A stretch of 64,000 bases of DNA. Origin: Deltaproteobacteria bacterium (GTDB lineage: Bacteria; Myxococcota_A; Polyangia; Polyangiales; Houyiibacteriaceae). The position numbers and the translations under genes are program-made. Positions 7,083 through 15,999 of this stretch are shown one piece after another (the stretch's first letter is position 1; each line of letters begins with the position of its first letter). The DNA lies in NCBI GenBank assembly GCA_004283055.1, contig SHLP01000003.1, positions 1 to 64,000 on the forward strand, in the 5' to 3' direction. Under the pieces are notes generated by a model. That model ran no database searches. It was not told the origin of the DNA and saw only the letters and a program-made list of their open reading frames with translations.

Positions 7083-9470
7083 ATGAAGCAGGCTGAGCTC
7101 AATTCCCGCCAGGATCTGGACGCCGCTCCCCGAGACGAGGAGATGGAGGGCATCGTCGGGCAGGAGGAGAAGGTGCTTGCACGCGTCCACCGAACCGCAG
7201 CGGCCTCTCGTCCCTCGCACCGCGGTCAGCTCATCGACTACGACGCCGAGCTCATCGCGCTTCGCGATCAGATTCGCGAGGCACGGCTCGAAGACATTCC
7301 GCCGCTCGTCGAAGAGATGGAACGGCTTCAGCAGGTCGCGCAGCGCCGGGCAAAGGTGACCGAAGGCGCGGTCGACCGGATGTCCCCGTACTTTGGCCGA
7401 ATGGTCCTCGAAGAAGAGGGTCGTAAGCGAGAGATCCTCATCGGACGCTCGACCTTTCTCGATTCCAAGACCGGTGTGCGCATCGTCGACTGGCGCGACG
7501 CGCCCGTGAGCCGGGTCTACTACCGATACGAAGAGGGCGACGACTACGACGAGATTTTCGGCGATCGCGAGGTCGAGGGCGAGGTGCTGGTCCGTCGCAA
7601 TCTGTCGATCACCGGGGGCAAGCTCCGGCGAATCGGCACACCGCAGGGGACCTTTCGCCGTTCGCGGGACGACTTTTGGAGCCGCGTGGCCGATCAGGCG
7701 ACGAGGCTGTCGGGTGGGCAGGGTGCGGCCATGCGGCCCGAGTCCCACCATCGGCCCGGCGAGCTCGGGATTGGTGACGACGACCTTCGGGAAGACAAGC
7801 ATCTCTCCGAGATCACCGCTCTCATCGACCCGCGTCAGTTCGACCTGATCAGCCAGCCCACCTCGGGGCTCGTCGTCATTCAGGGCGGCGCCGGCAGCGG
7901 CAAAACGACGATCGGGCTTCACCGGCTCGCCTACCTCGCCTTTCAAGACCCGCAGCGCTTCCGTTCGGACCAAATGCTCGTCATCGTCTTCAACGACGCT
8001 CTGGTTCGATACATCTCGCGCGTCCTTCCGGCGCTCGGGGTCGAGGAAGTGCCGGTCCAGACCTTCCAGCTCTGGGTCGAGCAGCAGCGGCGCCGTCACA
8101 TTCCGAAGCTGAGCACGCGCTACGTCGAGGATACGCCTACCCATGTCATCCGCATGAAGAAGCATCCGGCGATGCTGCGGGCGATCGATGAGTACGTCGC
8201 CGACCTCTCCTCGCGGGCCGAGGCCGACATTTTGAGTGAAGCCAGGCAGGGCGAAGGCGGTGACAGGGTACGCAGGGTCTGGCTTGGCACCGCGGCAGAG
8301 CCTCTTGGGCTTCGGCTCGAGGTCCTTTCCCAGTGGCTTCAGGATCGCGACGGCGACGCCCAGCAAGTGGCCGCTGGCACCCGGCACGCCGTCGGGCGCA
8401 TCTGCACGCGTTGGACGACCCGCACCCGCGACGTCGTTACGGCCTGGGCTGACCTCGTCACCGATCGCGAGCGGCTCGTCAGCGCATTCAAGCGCTGGGC
8501 GCCCGACGCGCTGACCGACAAAGAGATCGAATGGGCACACTCTTGGTGCAGCCGCCATTCGACGGCGGTCTTGATGGCTTACGAAGAGGCGCTCGAAGAG
8601 ACCGAAGACTCCGTGGCGCGCAGCGTGGGCGTCGATGGCGTGGACAACGAGGAGCCCGCTGCGCTCGACCGCGAGGACGACGCGCTGCTCCTCCGCATGT
8701 TTCAAACGCTTCGGGGGCCGCTCTCAGGGCGTCGGGGTCGACTCGAATACGAGCACATGTTCGTCGACGAGGCACAGGACATGAGCCCCGTCGAGTTGGC
8801 CGTGGTGCTCGACACCTCGACCGAACAGCAGAGCGTCACACTTGCCGGGGACATCGCGCAAAAGCTCCATCTCGACAACGGATTCAGCGACTGGCGTCAC
8901 GTGCTCCAGGAGCTGAAGCTCGACCACATCGAAATCGAGCCGCTGAAGCTCAGCTACCGCTCGACCCATGAGATTTTGGAATTCGCCACCGACGTCCTCG
9001 GCCCGCTTCGGAACGAAGTCTCGGGCGAGGCCACGCGCTACGGTGCGCCGGTCGAGCTGTTCCAATTCGGCGGCAGCGGGGAGGCCGTCGGGTTTCTGTC
9101 CGAGGCGCTGCGGAGCCTGGTCAGCTCCGAGCCGCTGTCCTCGGTTGCCGTGATCGCCCGCTACCCGGAGCAGGCGGACGTCTATTACAAGGGCCTTCGG
9201 CACGGGGAGGTGCCCAACCTTCGCCGAATCGCCGATCAGGATTTCCCCTTCCGGCCGGGGGTCGATGTGACCGATGTCAGGCAGGTCAAAGGGCTCGAGT
9301 TCGATTATGTGGTCATCGTGGAGTGCAATAAGTCGTCGTTTCCGGCCGACGACGAGTCCCGGCACCTCCTTCACATCGCGGCAACCCGCGCCGCGCACCA
9401 GCTCTGGGTCTTCTCCACCGGCAGCCCCTCGCCCCTGCTGCCTGACGCCCTCGTCCGAGCCTCGGGCTAG
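7083..9470 (+). CDS. HelD-family RNA polymerase recycling ATPase (UvrD-like helicase)
   Basis: A 795-residue superfamily 1 ATPase. The N-terminal ~120 residues are charged and helical, rich in Glu and Arg, as in the coiled-coil arm of HelD that enters the RNA polymerase channel. Walker A is GGAGSGKTT at 268-276 and Walker B is FVDEAQDMSP near 560. Further motifs include LKLSYRSTHEI and the late motifs VRQVKGLEFDYV and LHIAATRAAHQLWV. Family members detach stalled or inactive RNA polymerase from DNA, and some confer rifampicin tolerance. It is monocistronic as far as visible, with 115 nt upstream and 181 nt downstream. A DNA-repair helicase role is the alternative, but the arm and gene length favour HelD. 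Confidence 0.87.
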   Translation: MKQAELNSRQDLDAAPRDEEMEGIVGQEEKVLARVHRTAAASRPSHRGQLIDYDAELIALRDQIREARLEDIPPLVEEMERLQQVAQRRAKVTEGAVDRMSPYFGRMVLEEEGRKREILIGRSTFLDSKTGVRIVDWRDAPVSRVYYRYEEGDDYDEIFGDREVEGEVLVRRNLSITGGKLRRIGTPQGTFRRSRDDFWSRVADQATRLSGGQGAAMRPESHHRPGELGIGDDDLREDKHLSEITALIDPRQFDLISQPTSGLVVIQGGAGSGKTTIGLHRLAYLAFQDPQRFRSDQMLVIVFNDALVRYISRVLPALGVEEVPVQTFQLWVEQQRRRHIPKLSTRYVEDTPTHVIRMKKHPAMLRAIDEYVADLSSRAEADILSEARQGEGGDRVRRVWLGTAAEPLGLRLEVLSQWLQDRDGDAQQVAAGTRHAVGRICTRWTTRTRDVVTAWADLVTDRERLVSAFKRWAPDALTDKEIEWAHSWCSRHSTAVLMAYEEALEETEDSVARSVGVDGVDNEEPAALDREDDALLLRMFQTLRGPLSGRRGRLEYEHMFVDEAQDMSPVELAVVLDTSTEQQSVTLAGDIAQKLHLDNGFSDWRHVLQELKLDHIEIEPLKLSYRSTHEILEFATDVLGPLRNEVSGEATRYGAPVELFQFGGSGEAVGFLSEALRSLVSSEPLSSVAVIARYPEQADVYYKGLRHGEVPNLRRIADQDFPFRPGVDVTDVRQVKGLEFDYVVIVECNKSSFPADDESRHLLHIAATRAAHQLWVFSTGSPSPLLPDALVRASG

Positions 9471-9651
9471 CCCGGTTTCCTCCGGCCAAGGGCTTGGAGT
9501 TGCAGTCTTCTGCGGGGTGTGTAAGATCACAGTCTAGCGGCGCTTGCGGCCTACACCGGGATCCACGGTAGATCGAGCAACGACGCCGCTTGGGGAAAAG
9601 ACGCAACCCGCGTAGCTCCGTGTAGGTCCCGCTAGCCTCCAACGTCATTCG

Positions 9652-12600
9652 ATGGCCGACACTGCGATCCAAGAAACGGCAGACCCAGAAGTCGCTCCAG
9701 ACGCGGTTCCTGAAGAAGCTGCGCCCACCTGGCGTGAGCCGACGACCTCCGTCGGCAAGAAGCTCGCTTCGATGAGCGATCGGGCGATTCAACGGGTGAC
9801 CGGGGGCAATGCATTTTTGCGAGGTCGGCTCTACGCGCGGCGCAAGGCGGTCGAGAACCTCGAAGAGGAAGAGCATTCGGTCAAGGGCGAAATCTCGGTG
9901 CGCACGGCCGAGGAACCCTACGTCACCCGGGCGACCTACAGCGAAGAAAACGATGCGTGGGAGTCGAGCTGCACCTGTCCGGGTTGGCGGGGCCCCACCG
10001 GGCACTGCAAGCACGTGGCCGCCGTGATGGTGGCCTTGCGCGATGAAGTCCGTCCCCCTCGCGCCAAAGGTCCGCAACAGCAGCAGAGCAAAAAGAAGAA
10101 AAAGACCGAGCCGGTGCACGTGCCCGGGACGGTTTCCGTCGGTGGGAAGAGGCGTCGGTCGAGGCGTCGACGCCGTGGCGCTGCGGGTGCGGACGCGGGG
10201 GCGCTCGAGATCCTCTCGCCACGAGAGCTCCAGGCCAAGCGCGGTGAAGCGCGAGGGCCCATGGATGCTTGGTTGCCCGCTGAGGCCCTCGATAAACCGC
10301 TCGAGTTTGAGTACCGCATGACCGTCCGCCCAGCGTCGATCACGGTGACGCCTGTTTTGGCGGGCTCGCGCAGTGCGGTGCCGATCAACGACGCGCTCGG
10401 GGCGTTCAACATGGTCTCGATCGACGAGCGGCCGCTGTTCCGGGCGCTGGCGCGGAACACGAACCGCGGGCAGGCCACCACGGCGGAGCTTCGTGGCGAA
10501 GATGCGGCCGAGGTCCTGGAAATGCTCAGCGATCGGCGCGTCCTGCTCGAGCCGGCTTCGATGGAGCTTCGGTTTGCGAACGAGGCCCTCAAGCCACGGA
10601 TCGAGCTCGACCCCGCGAACGGCGACAGTCTGCGTGTGCGGGTGGTGTTCTACCTCGAGAGCAACAAACGACGCTTTGCATTGTCGAGCGGCGCCTGGTT
10701 CGAAGGGACGCCGGGCTGGCAGATCGACACCACCGAAGGCGTGGCGCGGCCGTTGAGCGAGCTGGTCACGCCGGCCTGGCTTCAGCGGCTCTACCGCTCG
10801 CCTGCCATGGTGCAGTCGCACGCAGACTTGCCCGAGTTGCTCGGCGAATCGATTCCACGAGTCGCGGCGTTGCTTGGCGCCGAGCTTCCTGACCTGAGCG
10901 CGGTTGCCGATCTGGTCGATCAGAAGCCGCGCTTCGAGCTCAAGGCGAACGGTGACATCATCGATGCTCGGGTCCGGCTCTACGTGAGGTACGAGGATCA
11001 GGAGTTCGACGTTCCGCCCGACGAGTTTCCTTCGCCGCTTGCGTTCCTGCCGCCAAAGAAGGGCAAGGGACGGCCTCGAGTCGTCCGGCGCGACGTAGGC
11101 GTCGAGATGGCGGGCGTTCAGGCGCTGCTGAACCAAAATTTCGAGGTTTCGGAGTCGGGTGAGGAGCTGGTCGCGTCGGGAGACGACGCGATCGCGTTCT
11201 GGACGAACGGAATAGGCGAGCTGCCGGAAGATTGGGACCGCTTCATTCCAGACGACCTGGTCGATGTGACGATTCGCGACGAGTCGGTGACCCCTCAGGT
11301 GCGCGTCTCGAGCGGAGTAGACTGGCTCAATCTCGACATGAAGTTCGAATCCGGCGGCGCCGTCGTCCGCGAAGAGGAGCTGCGTGCCTGCCTCGAACAC
11401 GGGCGCCGACTCGTGCAGCTCGAAGATGGCACGTACGCGCCGGTGGACCCCGAGAAGGTGGGCGACGTGCTTACGCGGATGGCTGAGATCTACGCAACCG
11501 CCGGAATGCGTGACAAGCTGCCGCTTTCCCAGGCGGGGCGCGTCCAGGACCTCTTGAAGATGGTCCAAAACGCCAAGGTCTCCGCTTCTGCGAAGACGCT
11601 ATTCTCGAAGATCGAAGACATCGACGAGGTCCCGAGTGTCGCGAAGCCGCGAACGCTCAAGGCGGACCTTCGTCCGTACCAAAAAGATGGCTTCTCGTGG
11701 CTCGTCTTTCTGCACGAGCTCAACAGCGGCGGCATCTTGGCCGACGACATGGGCCTCGGGAAGACGATTCAGACGATCGCCCTCTTGCTTTGGGCTAAGG
11801 GCAAGGAGAAGCGAAAGCTCAACCTGGTGGTGGCGCCGACTTCGGTGGTGCCGAACTGGGACCGCGAGATTCGCAAGTTCGCGCCGAGCCTCAAGACGGT
11901 GATGTGGCAGGGGCCCAACCGAAGTCAGAGCGCGCCCGACCTCGAGAAGGCCGATGTGATGATCACCAGCTACGCTTTGCTTCGTCGCGACGAAGAGCTG
12001 CTGCAGGCGCTCGACCTTCGTTACGTGATCTTGGACGAAGCGCAGCACATCAAGAACCCGATGAGCCAGACGGCGCGCTCGGCCAAGAAGCTGAGCAGTG
12101 AACGACGGCTGGCGTTGACCGGTACACCGATTGAGAACCGTTTGAGCGAGCTCTGGAGTATTTTCGACTTTGTCTCGCCGGGGCTCCTGGGGCAGCTGAA
12201 GACGTTCGAAGAGCGTATTGCACGGCCGATCGATCGCGGGGACATGGAAACCGCGCAGCGACTGCGGGCGACGATCAAGCCTTTCGTGATGCGGCGCCTG
12301 AAGAGCGACGTCGCGGCAGATCTGCCGGACAAGGTCGAGCAGGAGATGATCGTGCCGCTCGCCGAGGAGCAGGCCAAGCTCTACAAGCAGATCCTTGGTC
12401 AGGTGCGAAAGAGCATCCTGAGCGAGGTCGAGAAGAAGGGTGTGAGCAAGGCGCAGATTCAGATTCTGGCTGCGCTCACACGCCTGCGACAGGTCGCCTG
12501 CGACCCGCGGCTCATGAAGCTGCCGGACACGGAGTTCGACGCGGATGACAGTGGCAAGCTCGGCGCGCTTCGCGAGATCGTGGACGAAGCCGTCAGCGGC

Positions 12601-13059
12601 GGTCACCGCGTTCTGGTTTTCAGCCAGTTCGTGCAGATGCTCAACCACATTCGTACGGCACTCGACGCCGACGGTGTTCCATACGAGTACTTGGACGGCT
12701 CGACCAAAGACCGCCTCGAAAAGGTCGACCGATTCAACGAGGACAGCAGCGTTCCGGTGTTCCTGATCTCCCTCAAGGCGGGCGGCACGGGCCTGAACCT
12801 CACCGGCGCGGATACCGTCGTGCACTTCGACCCCTGGTGGAACCCGGCCGTCGAAGACCAAGCCACCGACCGAGCGCATCGCATCGGCCAGACGAAGAAA
12901 GTCAACGTCTACAAGCTCATCGCCGCCGGGACCGTCGAGGAAAAGATCCTCGAGCTCTCCGCCAAAAAGCGCGACCTGGTAAGCAACGTCCTCTCCACCG
13001 AAGGCAGCCCCCTCAAGGGCCTCACCAAAGCCGACGTAGAAAACCTCTTCAGCGAATAG
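9652..13059 (+). CDS. SNF2-family DEAD/DEAH-box helicase with N-terminal SWIM zinc finger
   Basis: An 1135-residue protein. Residues about 104-125 form a SWIM zinc finger (CTCPGW, then GHCKHVAAVM, the CxC...CxH pattern). A Lys/Arg-rich segment (about 140-185) and a ~450-residue middle region follow. The SNF2 ATPase then begins, with Walker A DDMGLGKTIQT near 697-707 and the DEAQHIKNP box near 794. The second RecA-like lobe contains VLVFSQFVQMLNHI and QATDRAHRIGQTKKV. Such bacterial Swi2/Snf2 proteins are double-stranded DNA translocases, with homologues linked to RNA polymerase recycling or DNA metabolism. The cellular role is inferred only. The stop overlaps the convergent hydrolase gene by 11 nt. 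Confidence 0.93.
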   Translation: MADTAIQETADPEVAPDAVPEEAAPTWREPTTSVGKKLASMSDRAIQRVTGGNAFLRGRLYARRKAVENLEEEEHSVKGEISVRTAEEPYVTRATYSEENDAWESSCTCPGWRGPTGHCKHVAAVMVALRDEVRPPRAKGPQQQQSKKKKKTEPVHVPGTVSVGGKRRRSRRRRRGAAGADAGALEILSPRELQAKRGEARGPMDAWLPAEALDKPLEFEYRMTVRPASITVTPVLAGSRSAVPINDALGAFNMVSIDERPLFRALARNTNRGQATTAELRGEDAAEVLEMLSDRRVLLEPASMELRFANEALKPRIELDPANGDSLRVRVVFYLESNKRRFALSSGAWFEGTPGWQIDTTEGVARPLSELVTPAWLQRLYRSPAMVQSHADLPELLGESIPRVAALLGAELPDLSAVADLVDQKPRFELKANGDIIDARVRLYVRYEDQEFDVPPDEFPSPLAFLPPKKGKGRPRVVRRDVGVEMAGVQALLNQNFEVSESGEELVASGDDAIAFWTNGIGELPEDWDRFIPDDLVDVTIRDESVTPQVRVSSGVDWLNLDMKFESGGAVVREEELRACLEHGRRLVQLEDGTYAPVDPEKVGDVLTRMAEIYATAGMRDKLPLSQAGRVQDLLKMVQNAKVSASAKTLFSKIEDIDEVPSVAKPRTLKADLRPYQKDGFSWLVFLHELNSGGILADDMGLGKTIQTIALLLWAKGKEKRKLNLVVAPTSVVPNWDREIRKFAPSLKTVMWQGPNRSQSAPDLEKADVMITSYALLRRDEELLQALDLRYVILDEAQHIKNPMSQTARSAKKLSSERRLALTGTPIENRLSELWSIFDFVSPGLLGQLKTFEERIARPIDRGDMETAQRLRATIKPFVMRRLKSDVAADLPDKVEQEMIVPLAEEQAKLYKQILGQVRKSILSEVEKKGVSKAQIQILAALTRLRQVACDPRLMKLPDTEFDADDSGKLGALREIVDEAVSGGHRVLVFSQFVQMLNHIRTALDADGVPYEYLDGSTKDRLEKVDRFNEDSSVPVFLISLKAGGTGLNLTGADTVVHFDPWWNPAVEDQATDRAHRIGQTKKVNVYKLIAAGTVEEKILELSAKKRDLVSNVLSTEGSPLKGLTKADVENLFSE

Positions 13060-13810
13060 GGGACACGCTCCCCCCCCGCAAACGAGGTCTTTTCAGGTGA
13101 CGCTCGAAGAAGTCGAGGAGCTTGGACCAGGCTTGGGCTTCGGTGTCGGGGTCGTAGAAGGCGCGCAGTGGGGTGTGTCGGCCAAGTGCGGCAAGGCGGA
13201 ACTCGTGTTGGTTCATGAACGAGTGGCCGACGTTCTCGTGAATGAGTACTTCGTGTTCGATGCCGAGCTCTTCGAGATGCTCGACGAGACGCTTGGCGTG
13301 GGGCAGGAACGGGGTATCCATTGCGCCGTACTGGGCGAGGGTGGGGCATAGGTTCTTCAAGCGAGAAGCTTTGTGCGGCACCGCGCCGTAGAACGGGGCG
13401 GCGACCGCATACGATTGATCGGCGGCCGCAAGAAGTGCGAAGCCGCCGCCCATGCAAAACCCGGCGACCGCGATGCGCGTCGCGTCGACGTCATCTCTTG
13501 CTGCGAGCGCGTGGCGCGCTGCCTCGATGACCTCGTACGCAAAGCCCCTGCCCGTAGTCATCGACCGGATCGTCTTGACGACGCAAGCCGGATGGCGGCC
13601 ACGATACAGATCCGGGGCGATCGCAACGTACCCTGCGTCCGCGAATCGCTGACAGTGCCGGTGAAGATCGGCGCTGAACCCGTAGATGTCGTGGATGATC
13701 ACGACCCCTGAGAAGAGCGACTCGCCCGCGACCGGAAGCGCCAAGGCCGCCTCGTGCGTTCCCCCGGAGGGAACGGAAATCGAAATGCTTTCGACCATGC
13801 GATGCGCCAT
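13049..13810 (-). CDS. dienelactone hydrolase family protein
   Basis: A 253-residue alpha/beta hydrolase of the dienelactone hydrolase type. The triad is visible: nucleophile Cys in AGFCMGGGFAL, Asp in YGAMDTPFLP and His in HENVGHSFMN. The ARIAVAGFC-type nucleophile elbow with Cys rather than Ser is the family hallmark. The natural substrate in this organism is unknown; the family includes true dienelactone hydrolases and general carboxymethylenebutenolidases. The start may be Met1 (13810) or Met5 (13798). It is convergent with the SNF2 helicase and 61 nt downstream of the GGDEF-like gene on the same strand, so it could be the last gene of the amine dehydrogenase transcript. Confidence 0.9.
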   Translation of the reverse strand: MAHRMVESISISVPSGGTHEAALALPVAGESLFSGVVIIHDIYGFSADLHRHCQRFADAGYVAIAPDLYRGRHPACVVKTIRSMTTGRGFAYEVIEAARHALAARDDVDATRIAVAGFCMGGGFALLAAADQSYAVAAPFYGAVPHKASRLKNLCPTLAQYGAMDTPFLPHAKRLVEHLEELGIEHEVLIHENVGHSFMNQHEFRLAALGRHTPLRAFYDPDTEAQAWSKLLDFFERHLKRPRLRGGSVSPIR

Positions 13811-13870
13811 GATGCCGTAGCGCGAGCGGCAGTGCTAGCGGTGTCTTCGTCTACCGCCCGCCGACGCCCG

Positions 13871-14497
13871 TCAGTCGTCGAGCTCGGGCACTGCGAAGCT
13901 GATGCTGATCCGACCGCGACCCTTGGTTTTCGCTTCGTGTGCGGCTCGGTCGGTGTCTTTGAGCAGGAGCCGCCACTCTCCGCTTCGTTTCGGACCCAAA
14001 GAGATGCCGATGCTGGCGTCGAGACGAAACCGGGTTCCCCTGACGGTGACGGGGCTCTGGAGCCGTTCGATGAGCTCCTTCGCGAGCTGGTTGGCGCTGT
14101 CCATCTCGTCGATGCCTCTCACGAAGACCGCGAATTGCTGGTCACCGCTCCTCGTCACGAGGTCGCCGGCCTCGAGCTTTTTGCGCAGCCGCGACCCGAC
14201 TTCAAACAAGATCAGGTCGGTCACGTTCGCGCCAAAGCGCGCACTCACGTTCTTGAACCCATCGAGATCGACCAACATCAAGGCAAAGGGCTCTCCCGCA
14301 CGACAGCGCGAGAAAAGTATTCGCTCGAATCTGCGGCGTGGCGCCTTCTCGAGGAGGTCGCTTGAGTCAAACACGGTGGCTACCTTCAACTCTATCGGGC
14401 GGCGCTGGTCGATGGCAAGCCGAAGCGAGGATTCCACGGCCGAGCCTTCATGTGTCTCTCTGTCTCTCGCGACGAGCTCAGCGAACCTTGGCGTCAC
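13871..14497 (-). CDS. GGDEF-fold protein with degenerate active site
   Basis: A 208-residue cytoplasmic protein whose residues ~55-200 fit the diguanylate cyclase fold. It has MLVDLDGFKNVSARFG (metal-binding Asp retained), the active-site loop and a C-terminal DTDRAAHEAKTKGRGRIS segment. The signature loop reads GDQQF at 118-122 in place of GGDEF, so the catalytic acidic residues are lost and cyclic-di-GMP synthesis is unlikely. It may act as a binding or scaffold domain. Its start lies 20 nt inside the end of the cytochrome c gene, which suggests it is read on the amine dehydrogenase transcript. No sensory or receiver domain is present. Confidence 0.85.
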   Translation of the reverse strand: MTPRFAELVARDRETHEGSAVESSLRLAIDQRRPIELKVATVFDSSDLLEKAPRRRFERILFSRCRAGEPFALMLVDLDGFKNVSARFGANVTDLILFEVGSRLRKKLEAGDLVTRSGDQQFAVFVRGIDEMDSANQLAKELIERLQSPVTVRGTRFRLDASIGISLGPKRSGEWRLLLKDTDRAAHEAKTKGRGRISISFAVPELDD

Positions 14498-14867
14498 GTA
14501 TCTTGGCCCGCGCCGCTAGCGGGTCTCTCGTGGGCGTGCGACGCAAGCGTCTCACTTCCTCGTCGGTGTACGCGGGATTCGGGCTCTGCCCGGTAAATCG
14601 CTTGACCAGCCAGTTCAGGAGCGCGGCGAGCCGGGCGTCTGTGAGCGGCGCCTGCGCAGCCCCCGGCACCTGCACCCAGTATTCCCGCGTGCCGGGCTTT
14701 CCGCGGAGCTCTGCCATGTCGAGCAGCGAAGGTACGGTTCTCGAGCCCCGGCCATCCATTCGGTGGCATCCCGAGCAATTCAAAATGTAGTCGTGCTCCT
14801 CGTACGAGTCCGCACGCGCTGGCAGCGCCAGCAGCAGCAAACCCACTGTGAGCGGCAGCGCCCTCAT
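14478..14867 (-). CDS. small periplasmic monohaem cytochrome c (amine dehydrogenase-linked)
   Basis: A 129-residue protein with a Sec signal (MRALPLTVGLLLLALPARA) and a haem attachment site CSGCH at residues 31-35. The start at 14867 is set by the ATGA overlap with the light-chain gene. Longer frames upstream only read through that gene. A single CxxCH makes it a monohaem class I-like cytochrome, and the distal Met ligand may be in LLDMAELRG. In the aromatic amine dehydrogenase cluster of Alcaligenes faecalis a small monohaem cytochrome gene follows aauA in the same way. It probably carries electrons from the dehydrogenase towards the respiratory chain. Confidence 0.88.
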   Translation of the reverse strand: MRALPLTVGLLLLALPARADSYEEHDYILNCSGCHRMDGRGSRTVPSLLDMAELRGKPGTREYWVQVPGAAQAPLTDARLAALLNWLVKRFTGQSPNPAYTDEEVRRLRRTPTRDPLAARAKIRDAKVR

Positions 14868-15403
14868 CGCTCGGGCTGAGCCTCTTTCGCAGCCTTCACG
14901 AGGACCGCGGTCGAGCAGCTGTAGGTTTGGGCCTTGGCTCCGCCGCACCAGTTGATGTCGTTGTTGCGGTACCAATGGTAAAGCGGGCGCTCGCCTTCGT
15001 TGCGATTGCACATGCAGCGCCCGCAGAAGGTCTTCCCGCAGCAGTCGTTGTACGAGATGATGTAGTCGATGCCGTCGGCAGGGTTTCGGCAGGTGCCAAT
15101 CCACGTGACGGGGGACATCTCGGTCCCCGGCGGACAGGCCGTATGCGAGCCGCCACAGCAGCTGCACAAGAAGCCGTCGATGGCGCAGTGGCGCCAATAT
15201 TCGCAGCGGCGCGGATCGCCCTCACGCCCTTTGACGCCGTCTTCGCCGAGCTTGTTTTTCTCCGCTGCGCGCGCAACGGGGAGCAAAGGAAGCGCAGCGC
15301 CGCCTACGAGCACGCCGCCGAGACGCGACAGCCAGCTGCGGCGCGATAGGCGGCGGGCCGACTGACGGCTCATCCCCTCGAACCAGCGATCGAGCCGACT
15401 CAT
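14864..15403 (-). CDS. aauA: TTQ-dependent amine dehydrogenase light chain
   Basis: A 179-residue exported small subunit of a methylamine/aromatic amine dehydrogenase. The twin-arginine leader (SRRSWLSRLGG onward) ends at about ARA-A46. The two tryptophans that would form tryptophan tryptophylquinone are Trp101 (VTWIGTC) and Trp152 (NDINWCGG). The active-site acids are Asp76 (AIDGFLC) and Asp120 (NDCCG). Their spacing equals that known for methylamine dehydrogenase (Asp32, Trp57, Asp76, Trp108), offset by 44. The mature part has 14 cysteines, two more than the twelve known in methylamine dehydrogenase (Cys83 and Cys127). It oxidises primary amines to aldehyde and ammonia in the periplasm. The VTWIGTC context and gene order favour the aromatic-amine type, but substrate is not proven. 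Confidence 0.93.
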   Translation of the reverse strand: MSRLDRWFEGMSRQSARRLSRRSWLSRLGGVLVGGAALPLLPVARAAEKNKLGEDGVKGREGDPRRCEYWRHCAIDGFLCSCCGGSHTACPPGTEMSPVTWIGTCRNPADGIDYIISYNDCCGKTFCGRCMCNRNEGERPLYHWYRNNDINWCGGAKAQTYSCSTAVLVKAAKEAQPER

Positions 15404-15999
15404 TTGGCTTTCTCCTCTAGGTATTGCTGGATCGACGCGACGCCGTGGCGCTGCGCCTCGAACAGGCTTTCGAGGTGCTCCCGTGTGTTCACCAGGCCTT
15501 GGGCCGCGACCATGCCCGCTTCGTCGATCAGCACAGCGTACGGGAGCTTGGCTACCCCGTAGCGCATCCCGAGCTGGGCAGAAAGGACGTACGGCAAGTG
15601 CTTGATGCGTTTCTTCGCAATGAAGGCGCGGTGCTCTTCGGGCGCGCCGTCGCTGGCCAAAATGACGCGGACGCGAGGGACCTCGGTTCGTGCCACGCGT
15701 TCGACCGTGGGCAGCAGCGTCTCGCAGACGGGGCAGGTCGGCGACAGGAAAAACAGCAGCGTTCTCGTTTCGTCTTCGGATACGCCACCGATCTGCAGGG
15801 GTCGATCGTGAAGGTCCAAAAGCGCGAGCTCCGGAGCCGCATCACCAACCTCGACCTTCGACTGCGGGCTGAGCGCGCCCACCGGAGAAATTCTCTCGTG
15901 CAGCAAACCGATTTGGCGCGTGAGGGCGACCACCGTGAGCGCCAGGCCGACGACCAGCAGCCAGAGGAGGACGTTTGAAACGAGAAGAGCGTCGATCAT
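15400..15999 (-). CDS. mauD: MauD-like thioredoxin-fold maturation protein
   Basis: A 199-residue membrane-anchored thiol-disulfide protein. The start at 15999 is set by the 4-nt overlap with mauE. The longer frame upstream is a shadow of mauE. One N-terminal helix (about 4-27, LLVSNVLLWLLVVGLALTVV) leads to a periplasmic thioredoxin-like domain with the redox motif CPVC at 89-92 (FFLSPTCPVCETLLP) and a cis-Pro loop in KLPYAVLID. In mau and aau systems MauD is required to form the many disulfides of the light chain. It overlaps the light-chain gene by 4 nt. Confidence 0.92.
   Translation of the reverse strand: MIDALLVSNVLLWLLVVGLALTVVALTRQIGLLHERISPVGALSPQSKVEVGDAAPELALLDLHDRPLQIGGVSEDETRTLLFFLSPTCPVCETLLPTVERVARTEVPRVRVILASDGAPEEHRAFIAKKRIKHLPYVLSAQLGMRYGVAKLPYAVLIDEAGMVAAQGLVNTREHLESLFEAQRHGVASIQQYLEEKAK

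Noticed and set aside
6951..8705. 584-codon minus-strand frame over the HelD-like gene
   Set aside because: No recognisable motifs; arises from codon bias of the plus-strand ATPase with intact Walker motifs.
9313..12879. Two long minus-strand frames under the SNF2 helicase
   Set aside because: Arg/His-rich, no family pattern, and cross the real gene's conserved motifs in antisense.
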